DNA of 5,832 nucleotides from Desulforudis sp. (GTDB taxonomy: Bacteria > Bacillota > Desulfotomaculia > Desulfotomaculales > Desulforudaceae): NCBI GenBank assembly GCA_014859075.1, contig JACUUW010000124.1, forward strand, positions 1 through 5,832, in the 5' to 3' direction. Each line of letters opens with the position of its first letter. Positions within the stretch are counted from its first letter, which is position 1. Both the position numbers and the translations under genes were made by a program. Shown here piece after piece: positions 1 through 5,832 of this stretch. The notes under the pieces are model-generated. The model had not been told where the DNA came from. It ran no database searches and saw only the letters and a program-made list of their open reading frames with translations.

Positions 1-41
1 CTCAACTTTATTAATGTGCGCTTTTGGCCCGATGCTATTCG

Positions 42-713
42 TCACCGGGATGCTCCTTCCGCCATTTTGAGCAAACTGGCCCCTAAGAGTCCGCCGTCAA
101 GGGTCACAAAAGTGTCGGGGACCTCGCCGATGATGACGTTTTCCACCAGCGGCACCCGGGTCGAGATTTGCACCTCGGTTTGTTGCCAAGGAACCGCGAT
201 GCGTACGTAACTGTCCAAGTCCAGGTAAATCCGGTGTCGGGTCTGGTTGATTCCCGCCGCCTCGAAACGGTCGACCATATCCACCTGTACCGCCCCGACC
301 GGGATGATCCGCACCGGAATTCTGGGACCGTAAGTAGCGAGCAATTGACTGCCCAACACCTGGCCCACCGGGATGGAGAAGCTCTCGCGCTCAAGATTGA
401 TCAGGGCGTGCTCCGAAGCGAGCGCAAAATCGGCCGCCAGTTCGGTAATCTTGAGCGTGTTTGCCTGCATCATCACGATGCGACCGTCGTTATTCCGGTG
501 CAACTGGACCAGATCCTGATAGTCAACCCCGGTCTGGATCAGATGTTCCCGGATTGCTCCGTTTACCGTCGTGACCGCCGTTTGCACCGCCCGGGCCTTG
601 GCCATGGTCAGGATCGTTGGGAAGAGGGCTCGCTCGGCGATGAAAACCGCGGCGGCAAACACCAACACGATGAACAGCGCAGGGACCGCGCGGCTTCGTC
701 TCCTTCTAAACAC
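42..713 (-). CDS. yunB: Sporulation protein YunB
   Basis: The product resembles the Spore_YunB family: an Arg-rich N-terminus (FRRRRSR), one hydrophobic segment at about residues 9-27, then a soluble domain of about 190 residues rich in short beta-like stretches, including RIPVRIIPVG and VPLVENVIIGEVP near the C-terminus. In Bacillus subtilis, yunB belongs to the mother-cell sigma-E regulon and contributes to spore formation; its biochemical role is unknown. The signal-anchor layout suggests a membrane protein with its domain outside the cytoplasm of the mother cell (inference). I prefer the GTG at 713, giving 223 aa, because AGGGGG lies 9 nt upstream and the protein then starts directly with the basic stretch, as in Bacillus YunB. 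An ATG at 743 would add ten residues but has no visible Shine-Dalgarno sequence. The stop is TGA at 44-42, and the length is close to the family norm. The gene follows mgtE by 70 nt. Family call secure; start moderately sure. Confidence 0.88.
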   Translation of the reverse strand: MFRRRRSRAVPALFIVLVFAAAVFIAERALFPTILTMAKARAVQTAVTTVNGAIREHLIQTGVDYQDLVQLHRNNDGRIVMMQANTLKITELAADFALASEHALINLERESFSIPVGQVLGSQLLATYGPRIPVRIIPVGAVQVDMVDRFEAAGINQTRHRIYLDLDSYVRIAVPWQQTEVQISTRVPLVENVIIGEVPDTFVTLDGGLLGASLLKMAEGASR

Positions 714-720
714 CGCAACA

Positions 721-735
721 AACCCCCTTGGGGTT
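721..735 (-). promoter_or_regulatory. Small hairpin over the yunB Shine-Dalgarno sequence
   Basis: The minus strand reads AACCCC-AAG-GGGGTT, a perfect 6-bp inverted repeat with a 3-nt loop. Its 3' arm contains most of the AGGGGG (728-723) that is the likely ribosome-binding site for the GTG start at 713. In the transcript this could partly mask the site. The repeat is short and may be coincidence in G-rich sequence. If translation started at the ATG at 743, this stretch would be coding. Confidence 0.35.
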
Positions 736-751
736 AGTGACATTATATCTA

Positions 752-780
752 TAATTATGTGCGACCCGGGGCAATGATGC
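752..780 (-). promoter_or_regulatory. Candidate sporulation-type (sigma-E-like) promoter for yunB
   Basis: On the minus strand GCATCATT (780-773) is followed after 13 nt by CATAATTA (759-752). These partly match the sigma-E consensus: six of eight positions for the -35 type KMATATTT, but only CATA and little else for the -10 type CATACAMT. The spacing fits sigma-E promoters, and yunB is a sigma-E gene in Bacillus. A start of transcription near 747-743 would leave the GTG at 713 with its ribosome-binding site in a short leader. A TATAAT also occurs at 747-742, but the stretch 17 bp upstream of it (CCCGGG) is not a -35. Tentative. Confidence 0.3.
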
Positions 781-783
781 GGT

Positions 784-2106
784 CTAGATGAGGTAGGCCA
801 TGAGGATCGTGGCCGTGGTGAAGTAAATAGTCAGACCTACGATGTCGTTTACGGTGGTGATGAAGGGACCGGAAGCCACCGCCGGGTCGACCCGGAAGCG
901 GCTGAGGATCAGCGGCACGATCGCCCCGATCATGGTGGCGACGATCAGGGTGAACCAGAGGGAAAAACCGATCACGAAGCCGAGGGCGATGTTCCGCTGC
1001 CAGACGGCGGCGATGGCGGCGATGGCGATCCCGTTGACGGCGCCCAGGATCAGGCCGACGACCGCTTCCCGGCGGATGAGGCGCCATACCTCCCCATTAC
1101 GGAATTTCCCAAGGGCCAAGCCGCGGACGGTCACGGCCAGGGACTGCGTACCGGTGTTTCCGGCCATGTCGGCGATCATCGGGATAAAGAAAGCCAAAAT
1201 GACCACCGTTTCCAGGGTGGTCTCAAACTGGGCGATGATCCGGCCGGCGATGAGGCCGACAAAGAGTAGAAACACGAGCCACGGTAAACGTTTGCGCGCT
1301 GTATCCACCGCGCCCACCCGCAGGTCGTCAACCCCGGTCACCTGTCCGCTTATGCCACTCAGCCGGGAAATGTCCTCGGTGGCCTCGTCGGTGATCACAT
1401 CGATCACGTCGTCCACGGTCACAAAGCCGGCCAGCACCCCGTGCCGGTCGACGACCGGAACTGCCAGGAGATCGTATCGTTCAATCGCCCGGGCCACCTC
1501 TTCCTGGTCGTCATCCACCCTGACCGATACAACGTCCCGAATCATGATCTCGTCCAACCTGGCCTCGGGTTCCGCCAGGATCAGGTCCCTGACCGACAGC
1601 ACGCCGACCAGACGCTCCGCCTCATCGACCACATAAAGGTAGTAGATGGTTTCGGCTTCTCGGGAAACCCGGCGGAGTTCCTTGAAGACCTTTTGAACCG
1701 TCAGGTGCGCCGGAAAGGCCAGCAATTCAGTGGTCATGATGCCGCCCGCGCTCTGTTCCGGGTAGGCCAGCAGTGAACGAAGTTCCTTGGCTTCCTCCTT
1801 CGGCAACAGGGACAGCAGCTGTCGGCGGTGCGGGTATTCCAACTCGGCCAGCAGGTCGGCCGCATCGTCGGACGACATTTCGTCCAGAATCGAAACCGCC
1901 TTTTCGGGACCGATCATTCTGAGCAGTCTTAGCTGTTCCTCACGTTCGAGCTCCTGAAAGATGTCGGCGGCCAGGGCGGTGCGCATTACCGAAAAAAGGT
2001 GCTCCTGCTGGGCAGGCTCAAGTCGCCGGAGAACCTCAGCCCGGTCGTAAGGACGGAGCGGGTCCAGGATGAACCCAACCTGGTCATTCCGTTCGTTCCG
2101 AAGCAC
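784..2106 (-). CDS. mgtE: Magnesium transporter/channel, MgtE family
   Basis: MgtE proteins form homodimeric, Mg2+-gated channels for Mg2+ uptake in the inner membrane. The domain order is complete: N-terminal helical superfamily domain (residues about 15-118, including DEMSSDDAADLLAELE), two CBS domains (about 122-182 and 187-245), the connecting plug-helix region (about 246-272), then about five membrane segments from residue 275 to the end. PMIADMAGNTGTQS (about 309-322) and NDIVGLTIYF near the C-terminus match family signatures. Asp421 aligns by context with the pore aspartate of Thermus thermophilus MgtE (Asp432). The acidic CBS/N-domain surfaces act as the Mg2+ sensor in the family. I chose GTG at 2106 (440 aa) because AGGGA lies 10 nt upstream; a TTG at 2115 would add three residues but sits 1 nt from that sequence. 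The stop is TAG at 786-784. The gene is separated from tyrS by about 138 nt holding repeats; no M-box Mg2+ riboswitch was recognised there. Function secure; start uncertain by a few codons. Confidence 0.95.
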   Translation of the reverse strand: MLRNERNDQVGFILDPLRPYDRAEVLRRLEPAQQEHLFSVMRTALAADIFQELEREEQLRLLRMIGPEKAVSILDEMSSDDAADLLAELEYPHRRQLLSLLPKEEAKELRSLLAYPEQSAGGIMTTELLAFPAHLTVQKVFKELRRVSREAETIYYLYVVDEAERLVGVLSVRDLILAEPEARLDEIMIRDVVSVRVDDDQEEVARAIERYDLLAVPVVDRHGVLAGFVTVDDVIDVITDEATEDISRLSGISGQVTGVDDLRVGAVDTARKRLPWLVFLLFVGLIAGRIIAQFETTLETVVILAFFIPMIADMAGNTGTQSLAVTVRGLALGKFRNGEVWRLIRREAVVGLILGAVNGIAIAAIAAVWQRNIALGFVIGFSLWFTLIVATMIGAIVPLILSRFRVDPAVASGPFITTVNDIVGLTIYFTTATILMAYLI

Positions 2107-2157
2107 CGACTTCAATTCCCTGACGGCGTCCCGCCTGCGTCCGATAGCAAATCACTC

Positions 2158-2208
2158 CCGGCTTTTCTTTCACTCTGATTCTTTCCCCGGGAGAGAAAAA
2201 GAAACCGG
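2158..2208 (-). repeat. Imperfect inverted repeat in the tyrS-mgtE intergenic region
   Basis: Two 18-nt arms (2208-2191 and 2175-2158) flank a 15-nt loop. The upstream arm, as transcribed, is CCGG followed by a pyrimidine run; the downstream arm is a purine run ending in GCCGG. By hand the arms give 14 Watson-Crick pairs, 2 G-U pairs and 2 mismatches. No T-run follows on either strand, so it is not a simple terminator. In the transcript it would tie up the pyrimidine tract that follows the small hairpin at 2219-2208, so the two structures could compete. It lies about 50 nt upstream of the mgtE start. Its role is unknown. Confidence 0.5.
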
Positions 2209-2219
2209 CCGCTCGCGGC
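2192..2219 (-). terminator. Possible weak intrinsic terminator of tyrS
   Basis: On the minus strand, 26 nt past the tyrS stop, GCCG-CGAG-CGGC (2219-2208) forms a 4-bp GC stem with a tetraloop. After CGG comes the pyrimidine tract TTTCTTTTTCTC. The stem is short for an intrinsic terminator and the T-tract starts 3 nt away, so termination may be weak or absent. Confidence 0.35.
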
Positions 2220-2244
2220 AACAAGGGTCTTCGGCTGATCCGCA

Positions 2245-3465
2245 CTATTCCTCCAATCTGGCGAACTTACGCCGGCCGACTTGAATCACCGTCCCGGGTC
2301 TGGGTTCGATCTCGGCATTGGAGTCATCGATCCTGACAATGTCCACTTTCACGCCCCCCTGCTTGATCAAGCGGCGCGCTTCACTGGTGCTGGGGGCCAG
2401 GCCCGCAAGGACCAGGAGCCGCGGCAGCCAAACCCGGCCGTTCTCCAATGCCTCCCGCGGCACCCTGAAGGCGGGGATATCACTTGGCAATTCCCGTTCC
2501 TGAAAAACATTCTTGAACTCACGTTCAGCGGCACCGGCCGCATCCGGACCGTGATAGGTCTCCACCACGGTGCGGGCCAGGCGCATCTTCAGATCACGGG
2601 GGTGAACGGCGCCGGCCGCGAGGGCGGCCTTGATCCGCCGCAGTTCTTCCAGGGGCACCGGCGTCACCAGCTCAAAGTAGCGTTCCATCAGGTTGTCGCT
2701 CAGAGACATCAGCTTGCCGTACATTTCCTGCGGGGGTTCATTAATGCCCACATAATTGCCCAAGCTCTTACTCATTTTCTGGACGCCGTCCAGACCCTCG
2801 AGCAAAGGCATGGTCAGGGCGATCTGGGGCTCTTGACCGTACTCCTTCTGCAACGTGCGTCCCATCAGGAGGTTGAACTTCTGGTCGGTACCTCACAACT
2901 CAACGTCGGCCTCCAGCGCCACCGAGTCGTAGCCCTGCATCAGCGGGTAGAAGAATTCATGAATGCTGATCGGCAACCCGTCGCGAAACCGTCTGGCAAA
3001 ATCGTCCCGCTCCAGCATCCGGGCCACCGTATACTTGGAAGACAGCTCCAGCACCGCGGCGAAATCCAGGGGCGCCAGCCACTCGCTGTTGAACCGCACC
3101 CGCGTACGCTCCGGGTCGAGGATTTTAAATACCTGCGCCTCGTAGGTTCGGGCGTTGGCCAACACCTCGGCTTTAGTCAAAGGCTTTCTGGTTTCAGTTT
3201 TCCCCGATGGGTCTCCGATCCGGGCCGTGTAATCCCCAAGGACCAGAATAACCTCGTGCCCCAAGTCCTGAGACTGCTTCAGCTTATGTAGCACCACGGT
3301 GTGACCCAGGTGGATGTCCGGCGCCGTGGGATCCAGCCCCAGTTTGATCTTCAACGGCCGACCCGTGGCCAGGGAACGCCGGAGTTTTTCCACCAATTCA
3401 TCCTCGGGGATGATCTCCACTGCGCCTCGCCTGATGATTTCCAGCTGCCGCTCCAGTTCCAACAT
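2245..3465 (-). pseudogene. tyrS: Tyrosyl-tRNA synthetase interrupted by one in-frame TGA
   Basis: TyrRS is a class I enzyme that charges tRNA-Tyr with tyrosine in the cytoplasm. Reading through one TGA at 2895-2893 gives about 406 codons, the usual length. Motifs (numbered from the ATG at 3465) are: HIGH-type HLGH at 52-55; the tyrosine pocket Y173-x3-Q177-x2-D180 in FFYPLMQGYD; then VEL-stop-GTDQ, where the family has VELGGTDQ; KMSKS at 230-234; and a C-terminal S4-like RNA-binding domain at about 340-406. The lost codon is the first Gly of GGTDQ; a GGA-to-TGA change would explain it. No other stop or frameshift is present, so the break is recent, an error, or recoded. The upstream piece (about 190 aa) lacks KMSKS, and the downstream piece (206 aa from the ATG at 2865) lacks HIGH, so neither should work alone. 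I chose ATG 3465 because GGGGG lies 6 nt upstream; a TTG at 3471 abuts it. The stop is TAG. Its own promoter lies at 3530-3501. It resembles the ELGGTDQxFN subgroup (B. subtilis TyrZ/Thermus-like). Confidence 0.9.
2893..2895 (-). other. In-frame TGA replacing the first Gly of GGTDQ in tyrS
   Basis: Codons around the site, as transcribed, are GAG TTG TGA GGT ACC GAC CAG AAG. Both flanks are in the same frame and match the family on either side, so this is a substitution and not an indel. The next possible start in frame is the ATG at 2865-2863. The only purine-rich sequence near it, GAGGT at the TGA itself, is 24 nt away, too far for normal initiation. Confidence 0.95.
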
Positions 3466-3500
3466 TGTCAACCCCCGCCGCAGATTCCGGATAACTTATG

Positions 3501-3530
3501 ATTATAGCAAAACCCTGCCGCTCCCGGCAA
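3501..3530 (-). promoter_or_regulatory. Sigma-A-type extended -10 promoter for tyrS
   Basis: On the minus strand TTGCCG (3530-3525) is followed after 18 nt by TATAAT (3506-3501), a perfect -10, preceded directly by TGC, the extended -10 element. Transcription should start near 3500-3494. That leaves a leader of about 30 nt before the tyrS ATG at 3465, too short for a T-box riboswitch, which often controls aminoacyl-tRNA synthetase genes in Firmicutes. This promoter makes tyrS independent of the transporter operon. Confidence 0.72.
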
Positions 3531-3531
3531 G
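3509..3531 (-). terminator. Possible weak terminator of the proXVW operon, overlapping the tyrS promoter
   Basis: Transcripts leaving proW meet CTTGCCG-GGAG-CGGCAGG (3531-3514), a 7-bp stem with one T-G pair and a 4-nt loop. GTTTT (3513-3509) follows. The T-run is only four long, so termination may be partial. The 5' arm contains the -35 of the tyrS promoter. The remaining sequence between this hairpin and the proW stop (3532-3599) shows no gene or clear motif. Confidence 0.35.
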
Positions 3532-3599
3532 AGAAGCTTGGGGCTGTCCGCCATTCGGCTCGTGTCCCTCACCGCTGCCTACCGCCGGTCCCAAGTAAA

Positions 3600-4448
3600 C
3601 TATGCGGTCCTTTTACGTGCCTCCTGTTTTTTGGTTATTGCTTCAGTCAAGCGGTCAAGGAGAATCGCCAGGATCACGATGCCCAGACCCCCAACGGCCC
3701 CCATTCCGATGTCCAGGCTCTGCATTGAACGCAGGACGACCATGCCAAGGCCGCCGGCCCCAATCATGGAAGCAATAACCGTCATCGCCAGGGCCATCAT
3801 AATGCACTGGTTCACCCCGGCCATAATTGTCGGCAAAGCCAAAGGCAACTGTACCTCGCTCAGCGTTTGCCAACGGCTTGAACCAAAAGCCCGGGCGGCC
3901 TCAACCATCTCACGGGACACCTCCCGAATGCCCAGATTGGTCAAACGGACCGCCGGTGGCATTGCAAAGATCATCGTCGCCACAAGGGCCGCCACTTTAC
4001 CCATCCCGAAGAACATTACAGCCGGAATCAGATAAACAAAGCTAGGCAGGGTTTGCATGAAATCGAGCACGGGCCTGATAATTCGCTCCGCCAGCTCACT
4101 TTGTGAAGCAATAATCCCCAGAGGAATCCCGAACATCAAGGAAACCGCGGTGCCGGAGAGCGCCAGGGCGACCGTAGCCATGGTCTCTTTCCAGACACCC
4201 ATGCCGTAGGCCGCCAGTAACCCCAATATCGCAAAAGCAGCGAGCCGCCGGTCAGCCAAACGCCAAACCAATAACCCAACCGCCGCCATGACCAACGCTT
4301 CCGGCGGCCACAATAAAGCCTTCTCAAACTGCCTGATTAGTACTTCCAGAAAAGCACTCAGTGACCGCAGTGTCGGGCTGAGATGATAACTGACCACTTC
4401 GAAGCCGGCGTTGATCCAATCGGCCACCGGGATGTAAAACTCAATCAT
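3600..4448 (-). CDS. proW: Glycine betaine/proline ABC transporter permease
   Basis: This is the membrane subunit of a type I ABC importer for osmoprotectants such as glycine betaine or proline betaine (ProW/OpuAB family), 282 aa. The N-terminal 45 or so residues carry little hydrophobic sequence. Membrane segments follow at about 50-63 and 70-84, then the BPD_transp_1 domain at about 90-272 with several more segments. Within it, the EAA coupling loop EAARAFG (183-189) followed by LPLALP (201-206) contacts the ATPase. FMQTLPSFVYLIP (130-142) and SMIGAGGLGMVV are typical of the ProW branch. The C-terminus is short and basic. The ATG overlaps the end of proV by 8 nt (ATGATTGA), with GGGGG upstream inside proV, so translation is probably coupled. 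The stop is TAG at 3602-3600. The exact substrate cannot be read from the sequence. Confidence 0.94.
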   Translation of the reverse strand: MIEFYIPVADWINAGFEVVSYHLSPTLRSLSAFLEVLIRQFEKALLWPPEALVMAAVGLLVWRLADRRLAAFAILGLLAAYGMGVWKETMATVALALSGTAVSLMFGIPLGIIASQSELAERIIRPVLDFMQTLPSFVYLIPAVMFFGMGKVAALVATMIFAMPPAVRLTNLGIREVSREMVEAARAFGSSRWQTLSEVQLPLALPTIMAGVNQCIMMALAMTVIASMIGAGGLGMVVLRSMQSLDIGMGAVGGLGIVILAILLDRLTEAITKKQEARKRTA

Positions 4449-5634
4449 CAGTGTAACCCCCTGCGAGCTTGGCCATCACCGATCCACGCACAATAATCCC
4501 CAACAGCTTTTTCTGCCCGTCGACAACGGCGAGAGGCATGCTCTTTCCGGTGAGGAGGGCAAAAAACTCCCTCAGGGGTGTCGGTGGCAGAACTGTGGGC
4601 ACATCGCGCACTAGAATCTGCCCCAGATCCTTCTGGTTTTGCTCCACGGCCTTCAGGGCATCCTCGGCCATAACCAGACCCTCAAGCCGTTGGTTCCTGT
4701 CAACCGCAAAGACACTGGAAATACCGTACTCCTCCATCCGGTGAAGGGCAACGCGCGGTCCGTCCTTAGGGCAAACAACCACGACCGATGGTTTCCGCAT
4801 GATCATTTCCGCCGTGAAAATCCGGCTGCGGTCCACGTCTTCCACAAATTTTTCAACGTAATGCGTGGCCGGTGACGTCAGGATTTCCTCGGGGGTGCCG
4901 ATTTGCACCACGGCCCCGTCCTTCATCAGGGCAATACGATCCCCGATCCGCAAGGCCTCATCCAGGTCATGCGTGATGAAGACAATAGTCTTACGCATCC
5001 TGCCCTGCAACGCCAGCAACTCGTTTTGCATCTCTTTCCTGATCAGAGGATCCAGGGCGCTGAAGGCCTCGTCCATCAATAGGATCTCCGGATCCGTAGC
5101 CAGGGCCCGAGCCAGACCCACCCGCTGCTGCATACCCCCACTGAGTTCCGGGGGTCTGACCCGTTCCCAGCCATTTAATCCTACCAGTTCCAAGGCTTCA
5201 AGCGCTTTGCGTTCACGCTCGGCGGCAGGGACGCCCCTCATTTTTAAGCCGAAAGCGGCATTATCCAAGACCGTCTTATGTGGAAAAACGGCGAAGCTTT
5301 GGAAAACCATGCTCAGCTTGCGACGGCGTAGGTTCTGCAGTTCCTTATGGTCGAGCCGCGTAATATCGTCGCCATCGATGAAGACACTGCCCGCAGTAGG
5401 TTTGATGAGCCGGTTCAGGCAGCGGATCAAGGTGGACTTGCCGCTGCCTGAAAGACCCATGACCACAAAAGATTCCCCTTTTTCCACCGCAAAGGAGACG
5501 TTGCAGATGCCGACCGTTTGTCCGGTCTCGGCCATGATTTCCGTCTTGCTGTGGCCTTTCTGCAGCATTTCCAGGGCCTTTTGCGGGTGTTTACCGAAAA
5601 CCTTATAGAGGTTTCGCACCTCGATAATGCTCAA
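4441..5634 (-). CDS. proV: Glycine betaine/proline ABC transporter ATP-binding protein with tandem CBS domains
   Basis: This is the ATPase of the osmoprotectant importer (ProV/OpuAA family), 397 aa. From the chosen start, landmarks are: the family-typical insert after the first strand (KALEMLQKGHSKTEI, about 19-33); Walker A GLSGSGKST (60-68); Q-loop Gln112 in VFQSFAVFPHKTV; signature LSGGMQQR (164-171); Walker B with catalytic Glu, ILLMDEAFSALD (184-195); and H-loop His222 in THDLDEA. Two CBS domains follow (about 275-330 and 335-390). In the related OpuA of Lactococcus, CBS domains sense ionic strength and gate transport; the same role here is inference. I chose TTG at 5634 because a GAGGA-type Shine-Dalgarno sequence lies about 10 nt upstream and the protein then begins SIIEVRNLYKVFG, as homologues do. 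An upstream TTG at 5679 would overlap the preceding gene. It starts 29 nt after that gene's stop. The stop is TGA, inside the proW start. Confidence 0.95.
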   Translation of the reverse strand: MSIIEVRNLYKVFGKHPQKALEMLQKGHSKTEIMAETGQTVGICNVSFAVEKGESFVVMGLSGSGKSTLIRCLNRLIKPTAGSVFIDGDDITRLDHKELQNLRRRKLSMVFQSFAVFPHKTVLDNAAFGLKMRGVPAAERERKALEALELVGLNGWERVRPPELSGGMQQRVGLARALATDPEILLMDEAFSALDPLIRKEMQNELLALQGRMRKTIVFITHDLDEALRIGDRIALMKDGAVVQIGTPEEILTSPATHYVEKFVEDVDRSRIFTAEMIMRKPSVVVVCPKDGPRVALHRMEEYGISSVFAVDRNQRLEGLVMAEDALKAVEQNQKDLGQILVRDVPTVLPPTPLREFFALLTGKSMPLAVVDGQKKLLGIIVRGSVMAKLAGGYTDD

Positions 5635-5663
5635 TGTAGACCATCCTCGCTCGGTCTCAGGAC

Positions 5664-5832
5664 TTACCCGTTCAACCAAGCGTCGATTTCGTCACGGTGC
5701 TCCTCGATCCAGGCTCTGGCCAAATCCTCAAGGTCTTTGCCTTCTTCCTGATTCCCGTAAAGAAACTCTTCAGTGTCTTCAATGTTCATCTTGAAGTTCT
5801 TGCAGAAGTTGTATAGGTCCGGTGCCTTTTCC
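5664..5832 (-). CDS. Glycine betaine/proline ABC transporter substrate-binding protein, C-terminal fragment
   Basis: An open frame enters from the window edge (first complete codon at 5831) and ends at TAA 5666-5664, giving the last 55 residues of a protein. It contains KAPDLYNFCKNFKMNIED and ends ARAWIEEHRDEIDAWLNG. This layout of helices, with an Ala-x-x-Trp-Ile-Glu-Glu stretch and a final Trp-Leu, is typical of the C-terminus of OpuAC/ProX-family binding proteins that capture glycine betaine or related solutes outside the membrane. Its place 29 nt upstream of the ATPase gene, in the same orientation, supports the call and implies the order binding protein, ATPase, permease. The signal peptide and ligand-binding aromatic residues lie outside the window, so the ligand cannot be judged. 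Confidence 0.82.
   Translation of the reverse strand, partial: EKAPDLYNFCKNFKMNIEDTEEFLYGNQEEGKDLEDLARAWIEEHRDEIDAWLNG

Noticed and set aside
1..41. Possible gene or terminator downstream of yunB
   Set aside because: Only 41 bases are available; they hold no hairpin with a T-run and no start region that can be judged.
842..1636. A 264-codon plus-strand frame opposite mgtE
   Set aside because: Its composition is low in complexity (Ser, Thr, Arg and Ala rich) and it lies wholly inside mgtE on the other strand, so it is a shadow frame.
2113..2150. An extended -10-like TTTGCTAT upstream of mgtE
   Set aside because: Only the first half of the -10 hexamer matches (TATCGG) and there is no -35 at 16-18 bp, so it is too weak to report as a promoter.
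2107..2244. M-box (Mg2+) riboswitch upstream of mgtE
   Set aside because: The gap is shorter than a typical M-box leader with its promoter, and I could not recognise the conserved helices. A covariance-model scan would settle it.
2245..2865. The downstream tyrS half as a separate gene working with the upstream half
   Set aside because: No ribosome-binding site precedes the ATG at 2865, and the break falls inside the catalytic Rossmann-fold core between the tyrosine pocket residues, an unlikely place for a functional split.
2281..3291. A 336-codon open frame on the plus strand opposite tyrS, longer than either tyrS fragment
   Set aside because: It is antisense to a clearly conserved synthetase, has no recognisable domain and no good ribosome-binding site, and is typical of open shadow frames in GC-rich genes. 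An automatic caller might choose it wrongly because tyrS is split.
3472..3599. T-box riboswitch upstream of tyrS
   Set aside because: A GGGACCGGCGG stretch near 3590 faintly resembles the T-box core, but the consensus is not met. Stem I would have to lie inside proW, and the promoter at 3530-3501 leaves only about 30 nt of leader.
4865..5608. A 247-codon plus-strand frame opposite proV
   Set aside because: It is Ser/Arg rich with no recognisable motif, and proV on the minus strand has complete ABC motifs.

Overview
This window looks like a chromosomal stretch from a GC-rich, spore-forming Firmicute. The best guess is the Desulfotomaculum/Pelotomaculum/Desulforudis part of the Peptococcaceae sensu lato. 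The reasons are the sporulation gene yunB, fairly high GC (an eyeball estimate in the upper 50s percent, not counted), G-rich Shine-Dalgarno sequences, frequent TTG/GTG starts, and a well-formed sigma-A-type extended -10 promoter. The genus is an inference from style and gene content. No rRNA, tRNA, CRISPR array, transposase or phage gene was seen.

All genes lie on the minus strand, so transcription runs from high to low coordinates. (1) 5832-3600: a compatible-solute (glycine betaine/proline type) ABC importer in the order binding protein (only its C-terminus is in the window), ATPase with tandem CBS domains (proV/opuAA type), permease (proW/opuAB type). A 29-nt gap and an 8-nt overlap join the three genes, as expected of one operon. 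(2) 3599-3466: a short intergenic region with a possible weak proW terminator, whose hairpin carries the -35 of a good promoter for tyrS. (3) 3465-2245: tyrosyl-tRNA synthetase, intact in every visible family motif except that one in-frame TGA replaces the first glycine of the GGTDQ tyrosine-site motif. (4) 2244-2107: an intergenic region with a small hairpin plus pyrimidine tract that overlaps a longer imperfect inverted repeat. (5) 2106-784: MgtE-family magnesium channel/transporter. (6) 713-42: sporulation protein YunB, with a possible sporulation-type promoter and a small hairpin over its ribosome-binding site. Bases 1-41 hold only the sequence downstream of yunB.

Functionally this is a housekeeping neighbourhood: osmoprotection, tRNA charging, magnesium homeostasis and sporulation. 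The most notable feature is the interrupted tyrS. It is either a very recent nonsense mutation (tolerable if a second tyrosyl-tRNA synthetase exists elsewhere), a sequencing or assembly error, or, least likely, recoding. TGA ends proV and yunB normally here, so a general reassignment of TGA to glycine is not supported. I found no convincing undescribed system.
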